Counted from the first letter of the stretch, positions 24,389 through 34,639 are shown. The stretch is DNA of 64,000 bases from Melioribacteraceae bacterium (GCA_022181065.1 BQMY01000117.1:20100-84099), one strand, 5' to 3'. Numbers and translations are program-made. The notes: generated from the sequence alone by a model not told the origin.

Positions 24389-25954
24389 TTATTTATGATC
24401 TGCATCAACAAACCATTGAAAAAATTCCTTTAACACTTCCCTGCGTTTTTCACCAAGAAAATAAAAATTTATTCCTCTAGGATTCACTTCCCAGAATTCT
24501 TCCTCCGTTGTTCCAAAAATTATATCCCTGATCTTGTTGATACGGGAAAGCGGCTCAACCTTCATATCCTCAAAGATCACCTTCGCAAGCCCCGTTTCAT
24601 TATTCAATAAATAAAATCCCGCGAGCTTTGCCTGAGCAATCCTTACACCAATAAGAGAAATTTCCTTCGACTTGTCCTTACCCGGTTTATCATCCAGGGG
24701 CTCGTCCAAATTAAGGAATTGCCTCAATAAAGGTTCAATATTAGATACTTTTTTCTCATATGCCAGCTCATTAAGACGACAAAGATCATGAGCTGCGGTT
24801 TCAAGTATAAAAAGGACACCATTCTTACTTGCTTCATGACCGTAATACCTGAAGTGATATGAAATTCGTTCAACTTCTTTGGGATTAGTATCAAGAAGTA
24901 ATTCGGCAACTATTCGATAATGCTCAAGTGTATTAAACGCGGTTCTTGGGGATTTATCCGTAATAGCGAGTCGCAAATATGTATTAAAATATTGGAAGAC
25001 TGTTAAAAGACACCCTTCATCTTTGTTTTTGATTGCTTCAAAGGAAATTAATTCTGTGTTAAGTAATACTCCACCAGCGACATCTCTTAGCGAAAGATGT
25101 GCTTTATGGAATATTAACTCATATAACCTGAATACTTTTCTTTCAAGAAGAATCTTCCGCGATTCTATTTTATTCATCACAAAAGAACTATAGCTCGAAA
25201 AATCAGGATCGAGGTACTCAAGTCCGGTACGCTTAAACCACTTCTCGGGAAGTTTCCGTTTAATCTCGAGATATTTAACGGTAAACTCGCGAAGAGTATT
25301 TAAACACAGGAGGATAACTGCTCTATCCCCCTGATAAATTGAATTAAGCGCTATATCCCCGATAAAATTGATATCCTCATTAATACCATCCCTGAGATTA
25401 ACACTGTATCGTATCTTTCCCCTGCCAAGCTTGAAAAAGGTATTTATTATATTAACTTTTATATAAGTTAGAAAATTTTGTGGACGCAGAAAGTTAAAAA
25501 CATAAATAAAATGAGGTACAAATATTAAAAGATTCACTACAACCAGAAAAAGTGTAAGAGTTAATGTAAAGTAAGGTATCCGGTCTTCTTTAAGTGTATT
25601 TGTAACGAGGATAGTATTTACCGAAGTTATAACAAATATTGAAAAAACTACCTGATTTACTCTGTTGCTCATGAAAATGTCCATGATTTTCGGGGAGTAT
25701 TTGTTCGCCGCAAGCTGAACCACAATGGCGACGGCCGTAATTTCTATACCAAGAACAGCAGCAATTACTTCACTCATTCCCCCTACTGTATTTGTGAGGT
25801 TCCCAATATCATTCGCAAATATGTGTTTGAATAACATGATGTTATTCAGTTCCAGTATATGATCCACAAATCTGCTGAAAATAAATGTGAGTCCGCTGAT
25901 TATCATTAAAATAATCAGTGAGCGCATCCAATTGAAATTGGTTTGGCTGTTCAT
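24389..25954 (-). CDS. DUF2254-like membrane protein
   Basis: Predicted integral membrane protein of 521 residues. TM helices lie near 10-28, 58-80, 100-118 and 125-150, and the C-terminal 360 residues are mostly helical and soluble. The stretch IVVQLAANKYSPKIMDIFMSNRVNQVVFSIFV resembles the DUF2254 core (x-S-P-x-x-x-x-x-F and a following hydrophobic helix). No function is established for that family. It lies 83 bases downstream of an MFS gene, past a probable terminator, so it may have its own promoter. Its C-terminal domain has no motif I recognise. Confidence 0.6.
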   Translation of the reverse strand: MNSQTNFNWMRSLIILMIISGLTFIFSRFVDHILELNNIMLFKHIFANDIGNLTNTVGGMSEVIAAVLGIEITAVAIVVQLAANKYSPKIMDIFMSNRVNQVVFSIFVITSVNTILVTNTLKEDRIPYFTLTLTLFLVVVNLLIFVPHFIYVFNFLRPQNFLTYIKVNIINTFFKLGRGKIRYSVNLRDGINEDINFIGDIALNSIYQGDRAVILLCLNTLREFTVKYLEIKRKLPEKWFKRTGLEYLDPDFSSYSSFVMNKIESRKILLERKVFRLYELIFHKAHLSLRDVAGGVLLNTELISFEAIKNKDEGCLLTVFQYFNTYLRLAITDKSPRTAFNTLEHYRIVAELLLDTNPKEVERISYHFRYYGHEASKNGVLFILETAAHDLCRLNELAYEKKVSNIEPLLRQFLNLDEPLDDKPGKDKSKEISLIGVRIAQAKLAGFYLLNNETGLAKVIFEDMKVEPLSRINKIRDIIFGTTEEEFWEVNPRGINFYFLGEKRREVLKEFFQWFVDADHK

Positions 25955-26000
25955 TCTAAAATCTCAAGTTGTTTTTCTTCTTAAGTTAATCAAATCTTGT

Positions 26001-26032
26001 GGAAAAAGTAAATCCGGCATAAGCCGGATTTA
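26001..26032 (-). terminator. Terminator of the MFS transporter gene
   Basis: A ten-base stem TAAATCCGGC / GCCGGATTTA with loop TTAT (minus strand) is followed by CTTTTTCC. It lies right after the transporter stop at 26038 and separates the prmC-to-MFS gene run from the DUF2254-like gene. Confidence 0.75.
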
Positions 26033-26037
26033 ATAAT

Positions 26038-27579
26038 TTAACTTTCTTTAGTCCTGAAACCTTTTAACATCCATTTTTTTGCCAGAATCAATCCAACGGG
26101 ACTCACCATAGCGATAATTGCGTACACAAGCCATAAAAACTCTGAATTCATTTGCTCCGGTGCTGTATCGAGCGGAATGTACTGAGTCAGGAACCATCCA
26201 GAGAAAAATCCGGTAATTACTTTTGTTAAAAACCACGGAAACTGACCTACTCCCATATACATTCCGGTCTTCCCTTTCGGGGCAATCTCGGCAATCCACT
26301 GTAAAAATCTGGGCTGCCACATTGCTTCACCTATGGTCATAAGTAAAATATATATTAAAAATAGTGAGGGGTTAGGGCCTAAAACGAGCAAAAATGTAGG
26401 TACTGCCATAACAAAAGTACCATAAATCATCATTTTATAGACATCGGCTTTTGCGGTCAAACCTGCAACTACCGGAGCCAAAACAAAAATTAATATCGGA
26501 TTCAGATTCGAGAATACCTCAAAATTCTCGCTAACAAACGAACCCGCAAATGCTCTGTCGAGATAGTAAGGAACTGTTAACCAGTTATGCGCGAACAAGG
26601 TTTGAACCGGAATCAATATAAAAATGAAAAAAACAAAACGAACATCACGGAAAGGATGATCATTTCTTGCTTTGAGATATTCACGAATGGCACCACCAAA
26701 TAACGCCAGTGCGATTAGGAGAATATATTCATTAACGTACATAAAATATAAAACAAGAGCTATCAGGAATAACAAACCCCAAATAATGGCAGGAATATTA
26801 TTGAGCTTCTCTTTATTTTCATCTGTTGTTTCTTCTTCATCACTTCCGGAAACTTTTTTATATGCTGCTTTATCCGCTGCCTTTGTGATAAGAATCACTG
26901 AAAACATCAATGCAAATATGGTAAGCACGACATAAATCCAGAAAACGCCGGTCAAACCGTTGGGTGTGAATACATCCTCAAAATATGGTCTGGTGCTGGA
27001 TGATATTACCCCTGAAAAGAACGCGCCAAGATTCATAAATCCGTAGATGACAGCATATCCCATCGAAGCTGTTTTTTCATCGGTATATCTTTTGACACCT
27101 GCATACGCGGCCGGCTGGTATAACCCATAGCCCAAAGTTACAAGTAGCAGCCCGAATACCATCATAAAGAACATTGGTGACCACAATCCGCCGTCAAGCC
27201 CAAGTGTACCCGATAATGCCACAAATACACGCCCCACAAGCATCGCGAATAACGCAAGCGCAAGCGATAACCTGATTCCAAGTTTATCCGACATTCCACC
27301 AAGAAGAAGCATAGCCAGAGTGATACCTCCGGTAAGTCCACTATAAACATACCCTGAGTGAATATCAGACAATGCGACATTTTCAGAACAATATTTGCCC
27401 AGAATTGTTAAAATCCCGAAGTAAACAAGTCCCTCCAGAATATATGGAACATAAATGCCCCACAATGCGCGTGGCGCGTGTGCAAATGCCCTGAAAGTCT
27501 GCCCCAATTCACTAATAGAATCAGAAAGAACTTCACCAAATGTTTTGCTTTCTTCTACCTGCTTGTTAATATCTGCCAT
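26038..27579 (-). CDS. Major facilitator superfamily transporter
   Basis: 513-residue inner-membrane transporter with about 12-14 hydrophobic helices and a charged central loop (KKVSGSDEEETTDENKEKL, about residues 240-258). The loop-2/3 motif reads LLGGMSDKLGIRLSL, matching MFS motif A (GGxxDxxGxR). A hydrophilic N-terminus of about 40 residues precedes TM1. Some features, such as GYGLYQPAAYAGVKRYTDEK and NLGAFFSG, recall the POT branch, but the PTR2 signatures are not clear. The substrate is unknown. It lies 15 bases after murB, in the same transcript as prmC, dtd and comEC. Confidence 0.82.
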   Translation of the reverse strand: MADINKQVEESKTFGEVLSDSISELGQTFRAFAHAPRALWGIYVPYILEGLVYFGILTILGKYCSENVALSDIHSGYVYSGLTGGITLAMLLLGGMSDKLGIRLSLALALFAMLVGRVFVALSGTLGLDGGLWSPMFFMMVFGLLLVTLGYGLYQPAAYAGVKRYTDEKTASMGYAVIYGFMNLGAFFSGVISSSTRPYFEDVFTPNGLTGVFWIYVVLTIFALMFSVILITKAADKAAYKKVSGSDEEETTDENKEKLNNIPAIIWGLLFLIALVLYFMYVNEYILLIALALFGGAIREYLKARNDHPFRDVRFVFFIFILIPVQTLFAHNWLTVPYYLDRAFAGSFVSENFEVFSNLNPILIFVLAPVVAGLTAKADVYKMMIYGTFVMAVPTFLLVLGPNPSLFLIYILLMTIGEAMWQPRFLQWIAEIAPKGKTGMYMGVGQFPWFLTKVITGFFSGWFLTQYIPLDTAPEQMNSEFLWLVYAIIAMVSPVGLILAKKWMLKGFRTKES

Positions 27580-27594
27580 ATCTGTGCCTTTTTG

Positions 27595-28626
27595 TTAAAT
27601 AATATTTACTTCGGTTTCCAGCATGATCCCGAACTTTTCATACACCTTGTTTTGTATCTTTTTTGAAAATGCCTGAATTTCCTTTCCCGATTCCACACCG
27701 TAGTTAACTATTACCAGAGGCTGATTTATATATGTGCCTGTGTTCCCCTCTCTCACCCCTTTCAAACCGGACTGTTCGATCAGCCATGCAGCGGGAATTT
27801 TATATTTGTCACCAATCTTGAAGAAAGTTAGCTTCCCGTGTTTTTTCTGTACCCTGCCAAGTTTTGATTTGGTGAGTTCAGGATTTTTGAAAAAGCTTCC
27901 AGCATTCCCTATTTCTTCAGGATTTGGGAGCTTGCTCTCTCGTACAGATTTAACAAAATCGCGTATTTCTGATGCGGTTAATTCTTCTTTGTCGGTATGC
28001 TGAAATTTTTCCTGTAACTCCCTGTATGAAAGTATAAAGGACTTTTCTTTTGTTAATTTGAATTTTACGGAAGTGATCAACAACTCATTTTTGTATTTTC
28101 TTTTAAAGATGCTATTACGATACCCGAATTCGCATTCAATATTTAAGAATTGTCTTGATTCTCCCGTTCGGATATTCAATGTATCACAACTGATCATAAT
28201 ATCCTTTAACTCAACCCCATAAGCTCCGATATTCTGTACAGGCGCGGCACCCACCGTTCCGGGAATAAGAGAAAGGTTTTCCAGTCCGTTATACCCCTTA
28301 TCGCAACAAACGTTCACCAGATCATCCCAATTCACTCCGCCACCGGCATGAACTATAACATTATCACCTTCAACATTTTCAAACTCGATTCCACCAAGTC
28401 TGTTCAAAATAACAAGTCCATCATAATCGCCGGTGAAGAGGATATTACTCCCCTCACCCATTATCTGCACAGCTCCAAAACTGCTTACAATTTCAGGCAG
28501 ACTTACCAGGTCTGCAAATTCTTCCAGAAAAAGAAACGCTGAAGCTTTAGCGTCGATACCAAAAGAATTTAATTCTTTCAGACTTTTATTTTCTTCAATT
28601 TGTATCAATTTTACCAATTCCGCCAA
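27595..28626 (-). CDS. murB: UDP-N-acetylenolpyruvoylglucosamine reductase
   Basis: FAD- and NADPH-dependent reductase that makes UDP-N-acetylmuramate, the second committed step of peptidoglycan precursor synthesis. Motifs: GEGSNIL (FAD site), PGTVGAAPVQNIGAYG, CEFGYRNSIFK, GSFFKNP with the proton-donor Ser, and the C-terminal catalytic Glu in LETEVNII. The 343 residues, with the Tyr loop retained, fit the type I (E. coli-like) enzyme. The start codon is TTG, and the first 16 bases overlap the end of comEC, so translation is probably coupled. Confidence 0.95.
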   Translation of the reverse strand: MAELVKLIQIEENKSLKELNSFGIDAKASAFLFLEEFADLVSLPEIVSSFGAVQIMGEGSNILFTGDYDGLVILNRLGGIEFENVEGDNVIVHAGGGVNWDDLVNVCCDKGYNGLENLSLIPGTVGAAPVQNIGAYGVELKDIMISCDTLNIRTGESRQFLNIECEFGYRNSIFKRKYKNELLITSVKFKLTKEKSFILSYRELQEKFQHTDKEELTASEIRDFVKSVRESKLPNPEEIGNAGSFFKNPELTKSKLGRVQKKHGKLTFFKIGDKYKIPAAWLIEQSGLKGVREGNTGTYINQPLVIVNYGVESGKEIQAFSKKIQNKVYEKFGIMLETEVNII

Positions 28627-30956
28627 TCAACATTAGTTATTTCTTTCCCATCCGTACTTAAAATTATGCAGCCGGAAATATCAGTTCTCAGCACTTTCGT
28701 GTTTGCCGCCTTCAGATCACCAAGGACTCGTTCCGCCGGATGTCCATATCTGTTTCTTCTACCTGAGCTTATCAACGCATATTCAGGCGTAACTTCCGCC
28801 AAAAATTCTTTTGATGTTCCGTACTTGCTGCCATGATGACTAACTTTCAGCACATCCGAATCGAGGAAATCAGAATATTTTTTTATGAATCGTTCCTCAA
28901 CGAGAAAACCGGCATCACCCGTAAATAAGAAGGATATATCTCCATAAACTATCTTCAACACACCACTTCTGTCGTTTTCAGTAACAGGTAAAGAACTATC
29001 CTGCAAATAATCTCTCAATATATAAATTCCAACATTATCAAACTCAATTTTTTTAGCCGAATACTCCTCAATTAGTACATTATTATCCTCTAAAAATTTA
29101 TAATATGCCGAATACTTCCGGGTATTGATTTTTCCTGGCAGCATAACTTTGTCTATAAGTCTATTCCTTATCAAAGATACACTACCACCCGCATGATCAG
29201 AATCAAGATGACTAATGAATGCCAAATCTATTTTGTCAATACCATTTCTCCGGAGGAAAGGGAAAATATATCGCACACCAGAATCAGGGTATTTATAATT
29301 TCCCGCATCTATCAAAATAGTCTTCTTGTTTGGTGTAATAAACAGGACGGCATCACCCTGACCAATGTCAAGCATAACCATTTTAAGTTTGTTCGTATCT
29401 AGAGGATTGCTAGCTATTATTGGTGAAATATATACAATTGCCGCTATCAATCCTGACGAAAATAAGGTCTTGCGCAGAATTGACCGTTTACCGAAAATTA
29501 TCCAACAAAAAATGAAAGCTGCGATATAATATGAGATTAGCCACCAAACAGAAGGCTGAAGACTTACAGATTTACCGATAAATTCATTTGAAAAAGATGT
29601 AAGTGTAACCAGAATATTCGTAAAACTATCAGCGGATGCCGCAAAAATATTGGAAACCATACCACTTAACGGATAAAAGAGAAACAATAATATCGTTGAG
29701 AAAAGAATTAAACCCGCTAATGGTATCGCGAAAAAATTGTTCACCAGCCCGGTCGGAGAAAAATAACCCCAGTGATAAAGTAAAACCGGTATCGTCGCCA
29801 CCTGAGCTGCAATAGTAACCGCAATTGCAGATATAAACTTTCTTCTCACACCCGAAATCAAATATTTCTCATAATATGGTTCAAGTAAACGCAGCACCAG
29901 CAGTATTCCGGCAACGGCTGAAAATGATAGCTGAAAACCGGCTTCAAAGAGTTGGTAAGGTTCATATATCAACAAAATAATAAAGGCCAGGGACATAGAA
30001 TTAAATCCATCGCTATCCCGACCAAATAAAACCGCAATCATAAATATTACTGCCATTGTAACGGCGCGAATTACCGGCGCATTTCCACCAGATACAAAGA
30101 TAAAAATCACCAAAACAGGAATTGAAAGCAGAATGCGTTTTTTTAGACCGAATCGTCCTAAAACCGCGAGTAATAAAATCAAGATATAACCGACATGCAA
30201 ACCTGATACCGCTAAAATGTGAATGATGCCTCCTGTTACAAAATCTGAATAAACCTCATCGTCAATATCACTTCTCTCACCCAGCGTCAGAGCCTTTATG
30301 ATACCCTTTGTTACGCTGCTAACTGACAGGGAATCAACAATCTCTGAGCCGGCTAGTCGGATATAGTGAATAACCTTTTGAAATGATAAGGCTTTCGATT
30401 CAAGAATCTTAATATTACTTTTTTCCGATAATGAGGTTCTTGCATAAATATCTCTGGCATAATACTGCTCTTTAAGGGAATATTCACCCGGATTGGAGAT
30501 TTCTTCAATACTTTGAATACTACCTTTATAAATAAGTGTATCCCCTGGATTTAATTCTTTCACAATCTCAGGATTATATGCGTATGCAAGAAGTTTACCT
30601 TCGGGATGAAATAATGTGCTATCCCTTGAAATTATAACATTTTGTAATATTATTCGCTTGTAATCACTTCCAGGGCTGACAGATTCTACTTCTCCACGGA
30701 CATCTAAACTTTCTAAATAAAAATCATGAAATTCTTTTGTTCGATATTCGTTAACTGAATAATAAATAAAACCACATTGGAAGATTATCAGGGAGGTAAG
30801 TGTGAGAGAAATGATCTGCTTGGAGGGACTCATAAATCTTAATAATAATGCAAATAGAATAAATAACCCAAGTATAAGAGCAGGCAGAAAAATATCAACA
30901 TTTCCACTAATTCTCTCGGCAGTTATTCCTGTGGCAAATAAAATAGCAAATTTCAC
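28611..30956 (-). CDS. comEC: ComEC/Rec2-type DNA uptake channel
   Basis: Inner-membrane channel for single-stranded DNA in natural transformation. Order: N-terminal TMs, a DUF4131/OB-like periplasmic region, a Competence domain with HILAVSGLHVG (about 250), many TMs, then a metallo-β-lactamase domain with MLDIGQGDAVLF, SHLDSDHAGG and KVSHHGSKYG. At 781 residues it is full length. The start is GTG, 11 bases after the upstream gene. No comEA, pilin or dprA gene is nearby, so competence genes must be elsewhere if the pathway works. It overlaps murB by 16 bases. Confidence 0.92.
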   Translation of the reverse strand: MKFAILFATGITAERISGNVDIFLPALILGLFILFALLLRFMSPSKQIISLTLTSLIIFQCGFIYYSVNEYRTKEFHDFYLESLDVRGEVESVSPGSDYKRIILQNVIISRDSTLFHPEGKLLAYAYNPEIVKELNPGDTLIYKGSIQSIEEISNPGEYSLKEQYYARDIYARTSLSEKSNIKILESKALSFQKVIHYIRLAGSEIVDSLSVSSVTKGIIKALTLGERSDIDDEVYSDFVTGGIIHILAVSGLHVGYILILLLAVLGRFGLKKRILLSIPVLVIFIFVSGGNAPVIRAVTMAVIFMIAVLFGRDSDGFNSMSLAFIILLIYEPYQLFEAGFQLSFSAVAGILLVLRLLEPYYEKYLISGVRRKFISAIAVTIAAQVATIPVLLYHWGYFSPTGLVNNFFAIPLAGLILFSTILLFLFYPLSGMVSNIFAASADSFTNILVTLTSFSNEFIGKSVSLQPSVWWLISYYIAAFIFCWIIFGKRSILRKTLFSSGLIAAIVYISPIIASNPLDTNKLKMVMLDIGQGDAVLFITPNKKTILIDAGNYKYPDSGVRYIFPFLRRNGIDKIDLAFISHLDSDHAGGSVSLIRNRLIDKVMLPGKINTRKYSAYYKFLEDNNVLIEEYSAKKIEFDNVGIYILRDYLQDSSLPVTENDRSGVLKIVYGDISFLFTGDAGFLVEERFIKKYSDFLDSDVLKVSHHGSKYGTSKEFLAEVTPEYALISSGRRNRYGHPAERVLGDLKAANTKVLRTDISGCIILSTDGKEITNVDWRNW

Positions 30957-30967
30957 CAGAGGCTGTT

Positions 30968-31873
30968 TTAATTCTTTAGCAACTCCAATATGGTCCTCTT
31001 AACGTCAATGAGAGAATTTATCTTATGGGATAATTTTCCCGAGTTTGGACCCGATGCCATCGAGAAGACCGGATTTCGGGTATGTGTCTTCACAGAAATA
31101 TCTTCAAAATTTCCGTGATCAGATATAATCAAAATATCAGTTTCATCATCTTGTTGCAATAATAAGGAAGAAAGAAACGCATCCAGTTCAGAATAAATTG
31201 TATCGAGATTTTCCTTTATTCTTCCATGTCCGATATGATCAGTTAAAAAATACTCAAACACAGTAAAGTCATTTACAGACGAAATCTTAAGCAACCGCTC
31301 CGCTGCAATTTCCGGTTGAACAAGACGTATATCAAGATTAAGCCGTGTACGCCAGCGTTCGTTTGTGATATCGTTGCTGAGGGCCTCCCCATTTTCAAGA
31401 TCAGTTTGAGTTTTTAATTTTATATCGCTGAACAATGCGCTTAACGCAAATGCTCCAATTCTCTTCTTTTGCTTGTTCAGATAATCAAAAAATATTTGAG
31501 GATATGCGTTAACGAACTCACTTTTCAAACCCATATCTTTTACTGCTTTGAACAGATTTTCCCTTTTCATTGTATCTTGATGTAATGAATAAGGAAACGG
31601 ACCAAAATGTTTTCCTATAAATTGTGATGCATTCATGCCGCAAAGCAATGAAACCTGTCCTGTGCCGCTCTGTGGTAGTCCGTCGATATCAAGATTTGCG
31701 TCCACGGGGAATATTTCTTTATCGTCGGTAGAAAGATGTTGTGTGGTAAGCGAAGGCACATTCTCAAAGTTATCGGTAATAAACCTGAAGTTATACCTGA
31801 AAAAAGGATTCTTTTCGGGATTTTCCTCACCCAACCCAACACCATCGAGAAATATAAGTATTACCCGACTCAC
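30968..31873 (-). CDS. Alkaline-phosphatase-fold metalloenzyme (phosphopentomutase/iPGM-like)
   Basis: Binuclear-metal hydrolase of the alkaline phosphatase superfamily. It opens with IFLDGVGLGEENP (first metal Asp), then PQSGTGQVSLLCG with the Ser/Thr nucleophile site, and ends with FLTDHIGHG and IISDHGNFED, the two His/Asp metal sites. Its 301 residues are shorter than cofactor-independent phosphoglycerate mutase (about 510) and lack that enzyme's inserted domain, so a phosphoesterase is more likely. The GTG start overlaps the dtd stop (TAGTG). The substrate cannot be told from sequence. Confidence 0.75.
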   Translation of the reverse strand: MSRVILIFLDGVGLGEENPEKNPFFRYNFRFITDNFENVPSLTTQHLSTDDKEIFPVDANLDIDGLPQSGTGQVSLLCGMNASQFIGKHFGPFPYSLHQDTMKRENLFKAVKDMGLKSEFVNAYPQIFFDYLNKQKKRIGAFALSALFSDIKLKTQTDLENGEALSNDITNERWRTRLNLDIRLVQPEIAAERLLKISSVNDFTVFEYFLTDHIGHGRIKENLDTIYSELDAFLSSLLLQQDDETDILIISDHGNFEDISVKTHTRNPVFSMASGPNSGKLSHKINSLIDVKRTILELLKN

Positions 31874-32328
31874 TATTTGTCCTTCGATTCTACGAGAATT
31901 GTTACAGGTCCGTCATTTATGATTTTCACCTCCATCATAGCAGCGAATATTCCAGTCTTCACCTTATCATGACCCAGGTTTTCTACCATCCTTTTCACAA
32001 ATTTATTGTATAATTCTTCCGCTATTTCAGGATGAGCCGCGGAAGTAAAATTGGGTCTGTTACCTTTTCGGGCATCTCCATAAAGTGTAAATTGGGAGAT
32101 AACCAAAACATCACCCGAAATATCCTTCAGGGATATATTCATTTTTCCATTTTCATCCTCAAATACGCGAAGATTGCAACACTTGTCAGCTACAAATTTT
32201 ACATCATCTTCTGTATCACCCTCTTTTACTCCAAGGAGAATTACCATTCCCTGTCCAATTCGCTCAGAATGTTTTGGCTCTTCAATTTCAACGCCGCCAC
32301 TGCTAACTCTCTGTACTAATGCCCTCAT
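31873..32328 (-). CDS. dtd: D-aminoacyl-tRNA deacylase
   Basis: Homodimeric proofreading enzyme that removes D-amino acids (and glycine from tRNA-Ala) from mischarged tRNA. Motifs: N-terminal MRALVQRVSSGGV, SQFTLYGDARKGNRPNF (active-site Thr/Phe loop), and NDGPVTI, with the Gly-cis-Pro selectivity motif. The 151 residues are normal. The start codon overlaps the prmC stop (TAATG). Grouping with prmC makes a small translation-fidelity unit. Confidence 0.95.
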   Translation of the reverse strand: MRALVQRVSSGGVEIEEPKHSERIGQGMVILLGVKEGDTEDDVKFVADKCCNLRVFEDENGKMNISLKDISGDVLVISQFTLYGDARKGNRPNFTSAAHPEIAEELYNKFVKRMVENLGHDKVKTGIFAAMMEVKIINDGPVTILVESKDK

Positions 32329-33182
32329 TATACCTGTCCTTCCACTACCCTGCTGATATCAAGATAATCTTTATGATATTTTATATTTTTTAATCCATGG
32401 TCTTTCATCACATCACCTATTTTTTCAGCCATACCATCACCCGATTCAAAATAAAGACTTCCCCCCGCCATGAGTAATTTTGCTGCAATATTTGATATTC
32501 TGCTGTAAAACTTGTATCCATCAGCATCATCTGTAAGCGCGATGCGGGGTTCGTGCAATACAATCTCTTTCTGTAATCCTTTATAGTCATCTTCAGGAAC
32601 ATAGGGTGGATTGGAGACTATCATATCAAATTTACCGAGTGTGCTGACATCATCCGACATTATATCGAATTGTTTTAGTTCACAATTTTCTATTTCATGA
32701 TGTTTTTGATTTTTCCAGGCTACTTTCAAGGCTTCTCTTGAAATATCTATTGCGGTAACAGAGCATTCGGGCAAATTTTTAGCAAGTGACAACGCAATAC
32801 ATCCTGAACCCGTACCAATATCGAGAATCCGGAGTGAGTCGTTTTTATTGTTTTCTATAATTTTCTCAACCAGTATCTCGGTCTCCTGACGGGGTATCAG
32901 CACGTTTTCATTGACAATAAAATGCATTCCGAAGAACTCAACATTCCCGATTATATATTGCAGGGGTTCGTTTTTTGCCCTTCTGGAGATAAAATCTCTG
33001 TAAATACTCTTTTCTTCATCTGTTAGTGGCTGCTCAAAACGCAGATATAGATCGAGTCTGCCGCAATTGAGTATATCAGCCAGAAGTAACTCCGCGTTCA
33101 TTCTCGCAGAATCTATACCTTTTTTTTCGAGATATTCGGTGGAGAGTTGAAGAGATTCCAATACTGTAAGCATAATAACCAT
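32328..33182 (-). CDS. prmC: Peptide chain release factor glutamine methyltransferase
   Basis: SAM-dependent N5-glutamine methyltransferase that modifies the GGQ motif of release factors 1 and 2. The catalytic NPPYVPED is present, as is the SAM site LDIGTGSGCIALSL. An N-terminal helical substrate-binding domain occupies about residues 1-85. The 284 residues are normal. Two in-frame ATGs exist (33182 and 33173), and the second gives a more usual N-terminus (MLTVLESLQ). It begins just upstream of the terminator that ends the respiratory operon, so it probably has its own promoter in a very short gap or is read from the operon at low level. Confidence 0.93.
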   Translation of the reverse strand: MVIMLTVLESLQLSTEYLEKKGIDSARMNAELLLADILNCGRLDLYLRFEQPLTDEEKSIYRDFISRRAKNEPLQYIIGNVEFFGMHFIVNENVLIPRQETEILVEKIIENNKNDSLRILDIGTGSGCIALSLAKNLPECSVTAIDISREALKVAWKNQKHHEIENCELKQFDIMSDDVSTLGKFDMIVSNPPYVPEDDYKGLQKEIVLHEPRIALTDDADGYKFYSRISNIAAKLLMAGGSLYFESGDGMAEKIGDVMKDHGLKNIKYHKDYLDISRVVEGQV

Positions 33183-33200
33183 AAATATTTACAGCAAAGA

Positions 33201-33239
33201 TAAAAAAAAGGGGGATAACAAAAAATGTTATCCCCCTTT
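33201..33239 (-). terminator. Strong terminator of the respiratory operon
   Basis: A 14-base perfect stem AAAGGGGGATAACA (33207-33220) and TGTTATCCCCCTTT (33226-33239) with a five-base loop is followed on the minus strand by eight Ts. It ends the ACIII-oxidase transcript, 20 bases past the stop at 33260. Confidence 0.95.
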
Positions 33240-33259
33240 GAGTAAAACTGAAATATTTA

Positions 33260-34618
33260 TTATTTGGCTTCCGGCTGGTAAGTCTGGATTATATACTCGG
33301 CAACTGCTTTTGCTTCTGCCGGTTTCAAGCCCTGATTTGGCATTGCGGGGTATTCAGGGTTAATCTTAACCGGGTTAAGAATGAAGTTTGCCAATTTATC
33401 AACGTCACCTTCATATTTAGGAAGAGTTTCATTGTAAGGAGGTCCTACAACTTTCTTATCAAACTGATGGCAAGCAACGCACTTACCATTATATATATCA
33501 GCGCCGCTGATCACTTCCCCGCCCAAACCAAATTCGGCGAGAAATTCAGCATGTTTAATTTCATAATTTTCAACCAACTGGATATACTGGTCTTTCGTTG
33601 CCGTATTGAACGCAAACTGATCTTTCATTACAAAAACAACCAGGAACAACAACATCAGGAATGTTGCTGAAGTAATATGTTTTGTATGATTATTTCTTAG
33701 CATCAGATAAAACAGGTTACTTAACATCACAAGCAGGAAGAATACAAAGATTCCCGCGAAGAATATACTTCCTGTAAGCGCGACATCCGATTTTGAAAGA
33801 ATATTTGCTACCAAAAATATTGGTATGATCAACATTGAAACCAAACCGGTAGATAAAGAAAACTTCTTAACATATTCCGCATATTCTTCACTAACAAGTT
33901 TCTTCTGCTCCGAGCTTGGTCGGAAGTAATAATAAAGCATTACAAGTGATGCAAGAGTGATAGCTAAAAACAAAAACTGTATATAATAAGTAATTGTGTC
34001 GAATGAAAATAAAAGTAATAGGAAATCATTCGCTTCAGCAACTTTGTCAGTCTGTGACGCTAATTGAATCGCGCCAACAAAAATATATGTAGCTACTAAT
34101 AAAAATATTACCCCATAAAAACCGGTAGAGGCAAACATGCCTCCCATCGAAAACTTATAGCTTGCGATTTCTCTTTTATACTCTTCAGATTTTATTTCTT
34201 CTTTTCCAAGATAGGTAAATAAGTCTGTGAAGTGGAAAGAGTGTTTGTAAAGTGAAAGCAAACCCGCCGCAACGAGGAATAATATTAGTGAAAGCAGAAG
34301 ATAACCCGGAACACTCGATCCGCTAAGGTGCAGCAATTGGGCGTAGCAAAAAACAGCGCTTAACATTGGCACAACACCAAGTGCAAGTGGTAAACTTTTA
34401 TTAAAAGCGGCTAAATCAGCAAAATCTTTTGCCAGTTTATAATATTTACCTTCCCCTGCTTCGGGACCTTTTTTCCTTAAAAACAAGGAAATCAAACTCG
34501 CGCCGGTTATGAAACTTAGATATGGAACAAGTATCACAAGCGTGAGCATGAGTATATACCTCAATAATACAATATGATGAGCCGATTGAGGAAGAATATG
34601 ATTGTCCAGGAAATCCAT
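33260..34618 (-). CDS. Polytopic membrane protein with C-terminal cytochrome c domain
   Basis: About eight to nine TM helices (residues 15-340) carry a C-terminal monohaem cytochrome c domain: haem site CVACH, later YPAMPNQGLKPAEAKAVAEYI with the likely axial Met. The membrane part resembles no complex I, III or IV subunit I can name. It is the last gene of the ACIII/oxidase operon, 21 bases past ctaB. A membrane cytochrome accepting electrons from ACIII or feeding the oxidase is the simplest reading. The haem side would face the periplasm. No Tat or Sec leader is evident beyond TM1. Confidence 0.72.
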   Translation of the reverse strand: MDFLDNHILPQSAHHIVLLRYILMLTLVILVPYLSFITGASLISLFLRKKGPEAGEGKYYKLAKDFADLAAFNKSLPLALGVVPMLSAVFCYAQLLHLSGSSVPGYLLLSLILFLVAAGLLSLYKHSFHFTDLFTYLGKEEIKSEEYKREIASYKFSMGGMFASTGFYGVIFLLVATYIFVGAIQLASQTDKVAEANDFLLLLFSFDTITYYIQFLFLAITLASLVMLYYYFRPSSEQKKLVSEEYAEYVKKFSLSTGLVSMLIIPIFLVANILSKSDVALTGSIFFAGIFVFFLLVMLSNLFYLMLRNNHTKHITSATFLMLLFLVVFVMKDQFAFNTATKDQYIQLVENYEIKHAEFLAEFGLGGEVISGADIYNGKCVACHQFDKKVVGPPYNETLPKYEGDVDKLANFILNPVKINPEYPAMPNQGLKPAEAKAVAEYIIQTYQPEAK

Positions 34619-34639
34619 CTGCGGTTTACCTTAAATTTC